Assembly (NCBI GenBank): GCA_022867105.1
Contig: JALHVH010000017.1
Span: 1 to 10,181, forward strand
Origin: Candidatus Aminicenantota bacterium
GTDB lineage: Bacteria > Acidobacteriota > Aminicenantia > Aminicenantales > Saccharicenantaceae
Length of the DNA stretch: 10,181 nucleotides
Direction: 5' to 3'
The number at the start of each line of letters is the position of its first letter. Position 1 is the first letter of the stretch. A program made the translations under genes and the position numbers. Shown here piece by piece: positions 1 to 6,382 of this stretch. The notes under the pieces were generated by a model. It was not told the origin of the DNA, did no database searches, and saw nothing but the letters and a program-made list of their open reading frames with translations.

Positions 1-2
1 AT

Positions 3-788
3 AACGCACAAAGTCTCATCATTTTGTCTGTCATGCTGATCGGTCTCGCGGCGGTCGCGAACGCCGAAACCAGCGCCGAAACCGGGGCCCAAGATGACCC
101 CATGACCAAGTGGCGGGTCCACGACATGAACCGTCCGTTGCCCCCTGTCGTCACGCCCCAGCCTGCCGGACACCCCGTGCCTCCGCCGTCGGACGCGATC
201 GTCCTCTTCGATGGCCGAGACCTTTCCCTCTGGGAGGACGGCAAGGGCCGACCCGCCGGATGGAAGGTCGAGAACGGCGCCATGGAGGTCGTGGACAAGG
301 CCGGTTCCATCCGGACGAAGCAGGGTTTCGGCGACTGCCAGCTCCACGTTGAGTGGGCGGCCCCGGCCGAGGTTAAGGGCGAAGGGCAGGAGCGGGGCAA
401 CAGCGGCGTCTTCTTGATGGAATTGTATGAGGTCCAGGTCCTCGACGGTTACGACAACAGGACCTACGCCGACGGTTCGACGGCCGCCCTCTACGGCCAG
501 TACCCGCCGCTCGTCAACGCCTGCCGCAAGCCCGGCGAGTGGCAGACCTTCGATATCATTTTCCACCGGCCGCTCTTCGACAAGGGAGGGACTCTCCTCA
601 TGCCGGCGCGGATGACCGTCATCCACAACGGGATCCTCGTCCACGACAACGACATGCTCACCGGGCCGACGGCCCACAAAGCCAGGCCTCCCTACAAGGC
701 GCACGCGGACAAGCTCCCGATCTCCCTCCAGGACCACGGTTGTCCGGTCCGTTACCGCGACATCTGGATCCGGGACCTGGAAAAATAG
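3..788 (+). CDS. Secreted DUF1080 (3-keto-disaccharide hydrolase-like) protein, 5' end cut off
   Basis: DUF1080 (PF06439) is a concanavalin-like beta-sandwich family; some members hydrolyse 3-keto-glycosides. The frame is open to the window edge. The residues before and after the TTG at 24 (IILSVMLIGLAAVANA) look like the hydrophobic core and cleavage site of a signal peptide whose basic start lies upstream. I therefore treat the gene as 5'-partial rather than starting at TTG 24. Counting from that TTG, family hallmarks are IVLFDGRDLSLW (59-70), NSGVFLMELYEVQVLDGY (126-143), GEWQTFDIIF (171-180) and a C-terminal LQDHGCPVRYRDIWIRDL (235-252). After the signal peptide comes a Pro-rich linker (about 37-56). 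The protein should act outside the cytoplasm. A ThuA-like gene follows after about 60 nt, a pairing common in sugar-degrading bacteria. The family call is firm; the substrate is unknown. Confidence 0.9.
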   Translation, partial: NAQSLIILSVMLIGLAAVANAETSAETGAQDDPMTKWRVHDMNRPLPPVVTPQPAGHPVPPPSDAIVLFDGRDLSLWEDGKGRPAGWKVENGAMEVVDKAGSIRTKQGFGDCQLHVEWAAPAEVKGEGQERGNSGVFLMELYEVQVLDGYDNRTYADGSTAALYGQYPPLVNACRKPGEWQTFDIIFHRPLFDKGGTLLMPARMTVIHNGILVHDNDMLTGPTAHKARPPYKAHADKLPISLQDHGCPVRYRDIWIRDLEK

Positions 789-848
789 GAAGAGGAGAGT
801 CGGGGAGATTTGAAGGCACGTGATCGCGGTGGTGCTGAGGAGACGCCG

Positions 849-1596
<748 letters not shown>

Positions 1597-1598
<2 letters not shown>

Positions 1599-1603
1599 GA
1601 GGG
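1597..1603 (+). promoter_or_regulatory. Ribosome-binding site deciding the GTG start of the PAP2 gene
   Basis: AGGAGGG overlaps the stop codon of the ThuA-like gene and sits 10 nt before GTG 1614. It supports GTG as the start over the first in-frame ATG at 1743, which would remove the first membrane segment. Its position suggests translational coupling to the upstream gene. Confidence 0.7.
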
Positions 1604-1613
1604 CGGGCGAAAG

Positions 1614-2378
1614 GTGTCTGTCGGAACGGAGGGCGGTGCAGCCCATGCGAAGCTTTCCCTGACAACGCGGAGGACGCTCCGGCTGATCGCCGCCGCGGCC
1701 GCGTTATGGGGGGCCGCCGTCCTGCTCTGGGCCCAGGGGGGAATGGACAAGGCGGTCCAGATCGCCCATAATCCTTTTCGCGAGGTCCCTTTTCTTGCCG
1801 GCGCGGCCAGGGCGCTGTCCACGTATGGGATGGCTTTTTGCGTCCTCGTTTACCTCGTCGTCCTGGCGCTGTCCTTCAAGTTCGAGGGCATGAAGGACGT
1901 CCGGAAAGTCTATCCGCTGGTCCTCTTGTCCTTTGCCTTCGCCGGGATCACGGGCGACCTCTCCAAGGGGGTTTTCGGCCGGCCCCGGCCCTTCGTCCGA
2001 TACGCCGGGGAGATCACCCCTGTCTTCCGGCCGGGCTCCAGCTCAATGCCGTCGGGACATACGACCAAGGCCTTCGCCCTGACCCTGCCCTTCCTCATCT
2101 TCGCCGCCGGCAAAAAGAAATGGCGGGCGTCGCTCAAGGTCTTCTTTTTATTCGCGGCCTCCGCGATCGCCTATTCCCGGATCGTTCTTGGCGTTCATGA
2201 CTTGAGCGACATCCTGGCAGGGATCGGCACGGCGCTTCTCTTCCTGCCCATTGCCGCCGCGGCGGCGAACGCAATCTACAAGGAAAGACGCCTGACCGAC
2301 GCCGGACTCGGAAGGCTGTCCGCGGCCTGCGGCCTGGTCATGCTCGGCTTGATCTATTACCTCATCCACTATTCCTGA
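1614..2378 (+). CDS. PAP2-family membrane phosphatase
   Basis: This 254-residue membrane protein has the complete PAP2 (type 2 phosphatidic acid phosphatase, PF01569) signature. K118-x6-R125-P126 is motif 1, P146-S-G-H149 is motif 2 and S188-R189-x5-H195-x3-D199 is motif 3, so the catalytic His pair, Arg and Asp are all present. Hydrophobic segments lie near residues 22-40, 72-90, 99-115, 153-166, 174-187, 198-220 and 235-252. The active site is expected at the outer face of the membrane. Known substrates in the family include phosphatidic acid, phosphatidylglycerol phosphate and undecaprenyl pyrophosphate; nothing here separates them. The start is GTG, supported by AGGAGGG 10 nt upstream. 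It follows the ThuA-like gene by 15 nt and ends 17 nt from the convergent aldolase gene, with no terminator hairpin visible in that gap. Confidence 0.93.
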   Translation: MSVGTEGGAAHAKLSLTTRRTLRLIAAAAALWGAAVLLWAQGGMDKAVQIAHNPFREVPFLAGAARALSTYGMAFCVLVYLVVLALSFKFEGMKDVRKVYPLVLLSFAFAGITGDLSKGVFGRPRPFVRYAGEITPVFRPGSSSMPSGHTTKAFALTLPFLIFAAGKKKWRASLKVFFLFAASAIAYSRIVLGVHDLSDILAGIGTALLFLPIAAAAANAIYKERRLTDAGLGRLSAACGLVMLGLIYYLIHYS

Positions 2379-2395
2379 AGGCCCGCGCCCATTCA

Positions 2396-3811
2396 TCAAT
2401 CCGCCAGCCCCTCCGTCGACTTCCCCTTAACGGTCTTGATGCCGGTCCCGGGCAGGGGCCGATGGACCTCGGGAGGCTGGACGTGCTTCGCCACGATGCC
2501 TGTCGTCCCGCCGATCGACAACTGCTCGAAGAGGAAGGCGAACTGTTTTTCGAGGCTCACCCCGATGGCCGCCAGGGCCGCTCCGGGCAGCGTCCAGAAC
2601 GGTTTCTTGAACGGCCCGACGGCCTTCTTGCGGGCCTTGTAAAGGAACTGGGCCTCGGTGTCCTTGGGCTTGCGCTCGCCGGCTGCGTTGACCTTGAGCC
2701 ACTCATGCATCTCACGGCGGAGCGCTTCGGGGGTGGCCTCGTGATCCATGACGAGAGTCTGGAAGGCCGTGGCCAGGTGGACCTCGCAGGCGCCGGCCTC
2801 GACGAACTTATGGAAGGCGGAGTCGGGAAGTGTGCTCGCCCCATGCTGGACGGCCCCGCCCATGCCATACTTGAGGCAGGCAACTTCGCTCAGCTCCCTG
2901 AGGACGGCGAAATCGATGGCCACCTGGGCCAGCGTCCCGTCGGGCAGAACGACCCCGCCGTGGCTCGTCCCCGTCTGGACGCTGATCTTGCTGATGCCGG
3001 TAACCGGGCCCCGCAGGGCGTCGTAGCCTTTCATGAAGGCCTCGAGGTCTTCGGGCGAGCTGTTCTTCTGGCCCACCTCCCCGATCTCGCCGCCCACGGA
3101 GATGGTGACCCCGTTGGGCTCTTGGGCGCGGATGAAGCGCGTAAGCTCGGCACAGAGCTCGAAGTTGAGCTTCTGTTGCTCGTCGAGAGACGGCTTGGTA
3201 ATGTCGACCAGGGTCGATGTGTCGATATCGATGTTGTAGAAACCGGCCGAGATGGACTCGACGATGAGCTCGCGGATGGCCTTGAGCTCAGCCTCCGGGT
3301 CGGCGGCATATTTCTTGGCGGCGGCCTGAAAGTGGTCGCCCTGGATGAAGACCGGCCCGCGGAAGCCCTCCCGGATAGCCGCGGCCAGGACGGCGGAGAC
3401 GTATTCGGCCGGGCGCTGGTCGGTGTAGCTCATCTCGGACCTGGCGATCTCGAAGATGAGGGCGCCGGCGTCGATCTTCCCGGCGGCCCGGAAGACGGCC
3501 CGGGCGGAATCGTAGGCCAGCATGCGCAGGTTCACGGCCGGGACCGTGAAGGTCCCGGCGATCTCGCCGCGGCCGCGGGCCGTGTAAAGCTCGTGGATGG
3601 AGGCCGGCCGGATGCCCAGGGACTGGGATATCTCCCAGATGAGCCATCGTGCGGCGGCCTTTTCCGCGGCCTCTCCGAAAACGGCCTCGTGGATGAGGCC
3701 GTCCATATAAGACGGCAGTTGCTTTTCGTCCCTGACGATCACGCGATCATCCTGTCTTTCGACGGTTCGCCCCAGGGGTCTGATCAAGCGGTCGAGTGCA
3801 TTCATCGCCAT
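2396..3811 (-). CDS. Class II (zinc) aldolase-family protein, long divergent form
   Basis: This 471-residue protein is related to class II fructose/tagatose-bisphosphate aldolases, TIM-barrel zinc enzymes that cleave or form ketose phosphates. The core motifs are present: GDH (158-160; catalytic Asp and first zinc His of the usual LDH), DIDTST (195-200), GGEIGEVG (240-247, matching the usual EGELG), GTSHGG (281-286, zinc His) and QHGAST (322-327, zinc His, matching HGGSG). It is well over 100 residues longer than a standard class II aldolase, with an N-terminal extension and a C-terminal stretch of about 110 residues (about 360-471) that ends in an unusual LSIGGTTGIVAKHVQPPEVH region. No signal peptide is seen, so it is cytoplasmic. 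ATG 3811 is preceded by AAGGAG at 3820-3825, eight nt away. It stands alone, divergent from the secreted-protein genes. The fold and metal site are clear; the substrate is not. Confidence 0.85.
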   Translation of the reverse strand: MAMNALDRLIRPLGRTVERQDDRVIVRDEKQLPSYMDGLIHEAVFGEAAEKAAARWLIWEISQSLGIRPASIHELYTARGRGEIAGTFTVPAVNLRMLAYDSARAVFRAAGKIDAGALIFEIARSEMSYTDQRPAEYVSAVLAAAIREGFRGPVFIQGDHFQAAAKKYAADPEAELKAIRELIVESISAGFYNIDIDTSTLVDITKPSLDEQQKLNFELCAELTRFIRAQEPNGVTISVGGEIGEVGQKNSSPEDLEAFMKGYDALRGPVTGISKISVQTGTSHGGVVLPDGTLAQVAIDFAVLRELSEVACLKYGMGGAVQHGASTLPDSAFHKFVEAGACEVHLATAFQTLVMDHEATPEALRREMHEWLKVNAAGERKPKDTEAQFLYKARKKAVGPFKKPFWTLPGAALAAIGVSLEKQFAFLFEQLSIGGTTGIVAKHVQPPEVHRPLPGTGIKTVKGKSTEGLAD

Positions 3812-3830
3812 CCTCGTATCTCCTTAGTGA

Positions 3831-3843
3831 GGGTGAATTACCC
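3831..3843. promoter_or_regulatory. Near-palindrome, possible operator for the aldolase gene
   Basis: GGGTGAATTACCC pairs GGGT with ACCC around an AT-rich centre. It lies between the predicted minus-strand -10 box and the aldolase ribosome-binding site, close to where transcription would begin. A repressor site or a small 5' UTR hairpin are both possible; a 13-bp near-palindrome could also occur by chance. Confidence 0.25.
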
Positions 3844-3854
3844 GTTTAGGGCAT

Positions 3855-3862
3855 AGTATAAC
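3855..3862. promoter_or_regulatory. -10-like element readable on both strands
   Basis: The top strand reads TATAAC at 3857-3862 and the bottom strand reads TATACT across 3860-3855; each matches TATAAT at five of six positions. The bottom-strand reading would start the aldolase transcript about 35-40 nt before its ATG. The top-strand reading would give a leader of about 80 nt ahead of the mini-ORF at 3950. The -35 matches on both sides are weak, so this is tentative. Confidence 0.35.
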
Positions 3863-3891
3863 AAAAGAAGGGAATCGATAAAACCGCCCGC

Positions 3892-3929
3892 ATGGACTCA
3901 CGTCAGATGTTACCGAAAAAAAAGTCCAT
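3892..3929 (+). promoter_or_regulatory. Small hairpin upstream of the mini-ORF
   Basis: ATGGACT at 3892-3898 is the exact reverse complement of AGTCCAT at 3923-3929, separated by 24 nt that include an A8 run. It could form a 7-bp stem in a leader RNA read on the plus strand. There is no U-tract after it on the plus strand, so it is not a standard terminator. Its function is unknown and chance is possible. Confidence 0.25.
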
Positions 3930-3938
3930 TTCATCTTC

Positions 3939-3954
3939 AAGGAGGTTCCATGAA
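3939..3954 (+). repeat. Direct repeat copy 1: ribosome-binding site plus start codon
   Basis: AAGGAGGTTCCATGAA is identical to 4043-4058. It contains a strong Shine-Dalgarno sequence set unusually close (4 nt) to ATG 3950, which opens the mini-ORF. The identity covers both the ribosome-binding site and the start codon, which suggests duplication of a gene start. Confidence 0.75.
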
Positions 3955-4003
3955 AAAGCTCGCTTCGTGGCTCGCCCTTTGGCTCCTCCTCGCCTGGGCT
4001 TGA
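3950..4003 (+). CDS. 17-codon hydrophobic mini-ORF (leader peptide or gene-start remnant)
   Basis: ATG 3950 follows AAGGAGG and encodes MKKLASWLALWLLLAWA before TGA at 4001-4003. This is shaped like a signal peptide: two Lys, then a Leu/Trp-rich hydrophobic run ending in Ala, but nothing follows it. Three of 17 residues are Trp. It lies 50 nt before the secreted protein at 4054, and its stop codon is inside the -35 box of that gene's promoter. Possible readings are a regulatory leader peptide, a small membrane peptide, or the start of a secreted-protein gene lost by deletion. The strong ribosome-binding site supports translation; there is no homology evidence. Confidence 0.4.
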   Translation: MKKLASWLALWLLLAWA

Positions 4004-4028
4004 CATTTAAGCTGTTTAACGGTTTACT
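4000..4028 (+). promoter_or_regulatory. Sigma70-type promoter for the secreted TIM-barrel genes
   Basis: A perfect TTGACA (-35) at 4000-4005 is followed by a 17-nt spacer and TTTACT (-10, four of six) at 4023-4028, in the most AT-rich part of the window. Initiation near 4035 would leave a 5' UTR of about 20 nt that carries the AAGGAGG site at 4043. Confidence 0.6.
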
Positions 4029-4042
4029 TCACTATTAATATA

Positions 4043-4058
4043 AAGGAGGTTCCATGAA
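4043..4058 (+). repeat. Direct repeat copy 2: ribosome-binding site and start of the 4054 gene
   Basis: This is the second exact copy of AAGGAGGTTCCATGAA. It fixes ATG 4054 as the start of the secreted protein, again with only 4 nt between the Shine-Dalgarno sequence and the ATG. Confidence 0.75.
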
Positions 4059-4953
4059 TTGCAAGCCCTTGGTTCTATCCCTGTCATGGATCACATTGGT
4101 CATCCTGGGATTCGTCGTTCAGCCCGCGCTCTGCGCCCCATCGCAGGATGCCGACAAGCCCGGCAAGGTCGTCTTCGCCGGCGCCCGGTCGTCCCACTAC
4201 GGGATCAAACCCTTTCCCCCGGCAGCCGGCTGGCTGAAGGCCTTCCAAACGATGACCGGCTATTTCGAGGGGTCGTCTCCGTGCGCCGTCTGGATCGTCG
4301 GCGAGCTCCGCCGTCCCAAGTCCGTCCACCTCTACTTCCCCGGCGACGGCAAACAGGTCCCCAACGTCGAGTTCGACGCCGTGGACAACCACGAGGAATA
4401 CCTCAATGCCTTCGACAAGGCGGGCATCAAGGTCTTCCTCCAGGTCGAGTCGGCCCACGCCGACATGGAGACCCTGATCGACCTCGTCCTCGGCCGGTAC
4501 AAACATCACCCCTGCGTCATCGGCTTCGGCGTCGACGTCGAGTGGTACAAGGAAGCTGACAAGCCAGGGACCGGGACCGAAGTGGACGATGCCACGGCCC
4601 AGAAATGGGAAGCCCGGGTGAAGTCGCACAACCCCAAGTACAGGATGTTCCTGAAGCATTGGGATATCAAGTGGATGCCGAAAACCTACCGGAGCGACAT
4701 CGTCTTCGTGGACGACAGCCAGATCTTCAAGAGCCTCGACGAGATGGTCAACGAGTTCACGACCGTCTGGGCCCCGGCGTTCTACCCGAACACGGTCGTC
4801 TTCCAGATCGGCTACGGGCCCGACAAGCCCTGGTGGAGCGCGTTGCCTACGCCCCCCAAGACGATCGGCGACGCCATCCGGAAGGGCGTCAAGCAGGACC
4901 TTGGGATCATCTGGGTCGATTTCTCGCTCAGGGACGTCATCCCGATCGATTGA
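4054..4953 (+). CDS. Secreted protein of unknown function, possible TIM-barrel glycosidase
   Basis: This 299-residue protein starts with an N-terminal signal peptide (hydrophobic about 5-27, likely cleavage after ALCA at residue 28), so it is exported; Cys27 is not in a convincing lipobox. I do not recognise a named family. The body looks like alternating strands and helices of a TIM barrel: GIKVFLQVES (124-133), VIGFGVDVEWY (155-165), DIVFVDDSQIF (215-225), VVFQIGYG (248-255) and LGIIWVDFSLRD (283-294). The D161-V-E163-W set at a strand end recalls the acidic active site of glycosidases such as GH18 and GH25, and E132 and D220/D221 are other candidates. That is inference from pattern only. 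The start is fixed by AAGGAGG and by a promoter immediately upstream. The next gene starts 8 nt after the stop and is another secreted glycosidase-like protein, so both probably act on the same glycan. Confidence 0.75.
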   Translation: MNCKPLVLSLSWITLVILGFVVQPALCAPSQDADKPGKVVFAGARSSHYGIKPFPPAAGWLKAFQTMTGYFEGSSPCAVWIVGELRRPKSVHLYFPGDGKQVPNVEFDAVDNHEEYLNAFDKAGIKVFLQVESAHADMETLIDLVLGRYKHHPCVIGFGVDVEWYKEADKPGTGTEVDDATAQKWEARVKSHNPKYRMFLKHWDIKWMPKTYRSDIVFVDDSQIFKSLDEMVNEFTTVWAPAFYPNTVVFQIGYGPDKPWWSALPTPPKTIGDAIRKGVKQDLGIIWVDFSLRDVIPID

Positions 4954-4961
4954 CGACGGCC

Positions 4962-6098
4962 ATGAAGAACAAAGCTCATAAAAGGGCTGGGGGGTTTCTC
5001 GCACTTTCCCTTCTTTTTCTCTTCAGCTTCGCGCCTGGAGCAGCGGGGGCGGCGACCCCGAACGGCCCCATGATCGGGGTCAAGATCTACGAATACGCGG
5101 GGAGTTTCTCCAAGCTGTTCGAGGAATGGCACTCCCTGGGCGTCAACACGGCCTTCGTCGGCGCGGCGCTGGGCGCCGATCCGGAATTCAAAGCCCTGGC
5201 CAAAAAGAACGGGATCACGACGTTTCTCATTTTCCCTGTATTCTTCGACGACGCGGAGCTCGAGAAGGATCCCGGGCTCTACGCTGTGAAATCCGACGGC
5301 GAGCGGGCCGAGGACGATTGGGTGAAGTTCGTCTGCCCGACCCGGGAGGATTACAGGTGCCGCAAGATCGAAGAGGCCAAGCGCCTCGTCCGGGAGGTCG
5401 ATCCCGACGTCCTCAGCCTGGATTTCATGCGCTTCTTCGTCTTCTGGGAGCAGGTCTACCCGGACCGGACGCCCGAGTCGCTGCCCAACACCTGCTTTGA
5501 CACAAGCTGCCTGGAGGCGTTCCAAAAGGAGATGAACGTCCATCTCCCGGAGGACCTCGCCGGCGCCAAAACGGCGAATAAGGCGAAGTGGGTCCTCGCG
5601 AACCACGCGCGGGAATGGACGGAGTGGAAGTGCCGGACGATCGCCGGGATGGTCAGGCTCCTAGCGGCGGCGGCCCACGAGGTCAAGCCTTCGATCAAGA
5701 TCAACATCCACACGGTCCCCTGGCGGAAGGGGGATTTCGGAGGGGGGATCGAGGCGGTCCCGGGCCAGGATGTCGTCCGGCTGGCGCCGCTCGTGGATTT
5801 TATCTCGCCGATGTGCTACCACCACATGGTCCGCCGGACGCCCGCCTGGGTCCATTCCGTCGCCCAGGACATCTATGACCGGACGCATGGTCGGGTCCTC
5901 CCGAGCATCCAGGTGGACAAGGCTTACATCGACGATCCCTATACGCTCGCCCAGTTCAAGGAAGCCGTGACGGAGGCCCTGAAACCGCCCTCCCTCGGGG
6001 TCGTCTTCTGGTCCTGGGACGCCCTGAACAAGGCGCCCGACAGAAAAGAGGCCCTCAAGGCCGTCCTCGGGGATCCCGGATCCCGGCCGGGCCGGTAA
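4962..6098 (+). CDS. Secreted TIM-barrel glycoside-hydrolase-like protein
   Basis: The frame is open back to 4605, but ATG 4962 is the likely start. It lies 8 nt after the previous stop and begins a signal peptide (basic MKNKAHKR, hydrophobic 11-23, cleavage near AGAA, 28-31). The ribosome-binding site is weak, which suggests translational coupling. The 378-residue product has features of the GHL10/DUF4015-like putative glycosidases: KIYEY (41-45), VNTAFVG (61-67), FVCPTREDYR (123-132), DPDVLSLDFMRFF (147-159, resembling the barrel-strand motif with Asp and Arg), IKINIHTVPW (245-254), VPGQDVVRLAPLVDFISPMCYHHM (266-289) and LGVVFWSWDAL (345-355). Conserved acidic residues such as D154 are candidate catalytic groups. 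It probably cleaves an extracellular glycan, together with its neighbour. Related uncharacterised proteins are known to me; the exact family assignment needs a profile search. Confidence 0.75.
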   Translation: MKNKAHKRAGGFLALSLLFLFSFAPGAAGAATPNGPMIGVKIYEYAGSFSKLFEEWHSLGVNTAFVGAALGADPEFKALAKKNGITTFLIFPVFFDDAELEKDPGLYAVKSDGERAEDDWVKFVCPTREDYRCRKIEEAKRLVREVDPDVLSLDFMRFFVFWEQVYPDRTPESLPNTCFDTSCLEAFQKEMNVHLPEDLAGAKTANKAKWVLANHAREWTEWKCRTIAGMVRLLAAAAHEVKPSIKINIHTVPWRKGDFGGGIEAVPGQDVVRLAPLVDFISPMCYHHMVRRTPAWVHSVAQDIYDRTHGRVLPSIQVDKAYIDDPYTLAQFKEAVTEALKPPSLGVVFWSWDALNKAPDRKEALKAVLGDPGSRPGR

Positions 6099-6101
6099 AA
6101 A

Positions 6102-6130
6102 TTGACAAGACGCCGGTTTCGTGGTAAAAA
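6102..6130 (+). promoter_or_regulatory. Promoter for the YIDPGTGS protein-methyltransferase pair
   Basis: A perfect TTGACA at 6102-6107, three nt after the previous stop codon, is followed by 17 nt and TAAAAA (four of six to TATAAT) at 6125-6130. Initiation would fall near 6137, almost on ATG 6140, so the transcript would be leaderless or nearly so. This agrees with the absence of a Shine-Dalgarno sequence. Confidence 0.5.
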
Positions 6131-6139
6131 TCCGGCGTC
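6109..6139. promoter_or_regulatory. 8-bp inverted repeat flanking the -10 box and abutting the start codon
   Basis: GACGCCGG (6109-6116) and CCGGCGTC (6132-6139) are perfect reverse complements, separated by 15 nt, and the right arm ends on the base before ATG 6140. The arms lie on either side of the predicted -10 box, as expected of an operator. In read-through RNA they would form a stem directly against the start codon. Confidence 0.5.
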
Positions 6140-6382
6140 ATGAACAACAAAAAGAAGATCTTACGGGCGGCGGCGATCGTCGTCGTCGCGGCCTTCCTCA
6201 CTCCCCTATGCGCCCTGGCCTACATCGATCCGGGCACGGGAAGCTATGTCATCCAACTCCTTATCGCGGCCTTCATCGGCATCTCCTTTTCCATAAAGAT
6301 CTTCTGGAAGAAGATCGTCCGGCTCTTCTCGAAAAAAAGCAGGCCGGACGAGCCCACGCCCGATGAGAAGCCAACCTCCTGA
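6140..6382 (+). CDS. Small membrane protein with a YIDPGTGSY motif
   Basis: This 80-residue protein has a first hydrophobic segment (about 8-27, signal peptide or anchor ending CALAY), then the motif YIDPGTGSY (28-36), a second membrane segment (about 37-55) and a basic cytoplasmic tail WKKIVRLFSKKSR (56-68). Short proteins with this YIDPGTGS sequence are conserved in many bacteria and, as far as I recall, sit next to methyltransferase or cell-surface genes; no function is established. The expected layout places the motif at the outer face of the membrane. ATG 6140 has no Shine-Dalgarno sequence but has a promoter so close that a leaderless message is likely. The 3' end overlaps the methyltransferase start by 20 nt, so the two are almost certainly co-expressed. 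Confidence 0.8.
   Translation: MNNKKKILRAAAIVVVAAFLTPLCALAYIDPGTGSYVIQLLIAAFIGISFSIKIFWKKIVRLFSKKSRPDEPTPDEKPTS

Noticed and set aside
810..848. TTG start for the ThuA-like gene
   Set aside because: It would add 13 polar residues before a good signal peptide; ATG 849 has GAGGAG just upstream.
2462..3856. Long plus-strand open frame (464 codons) opposite the aldolase gene
   Set aside because: It is the exact antisense of a gene with all the aldolase motifs, has no domain-like motifs and is rich in Gly, Asp, Leu and Arg, as expected of an antisense frame in GC-rich DNA.
4605..4961. Upstream in-frame extension of the glycosidase-like gene
   Set aside because: It overlaps the preceding gene almost entirely and would bury the signal peptide that begins at ATG 4962.
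4084..5606. Minus-strand open frames (4084-5004 and 4812-5606) opposite the two secreted-protein genes
   Set aside because: They are antisense shadows with low-complexity composition and no recognisable motif, whereas the plus strand has signal peptides, a promoter and ribosome-binding sites.
6077..6098. GC-rich repeats (GGATCCC twice, CCGGCCGGGCCGG) as a terminator
   Set aside because: They lie inside the end of the coding region and are followed by TAAAAATTG, not a run of T, on the plus strand.
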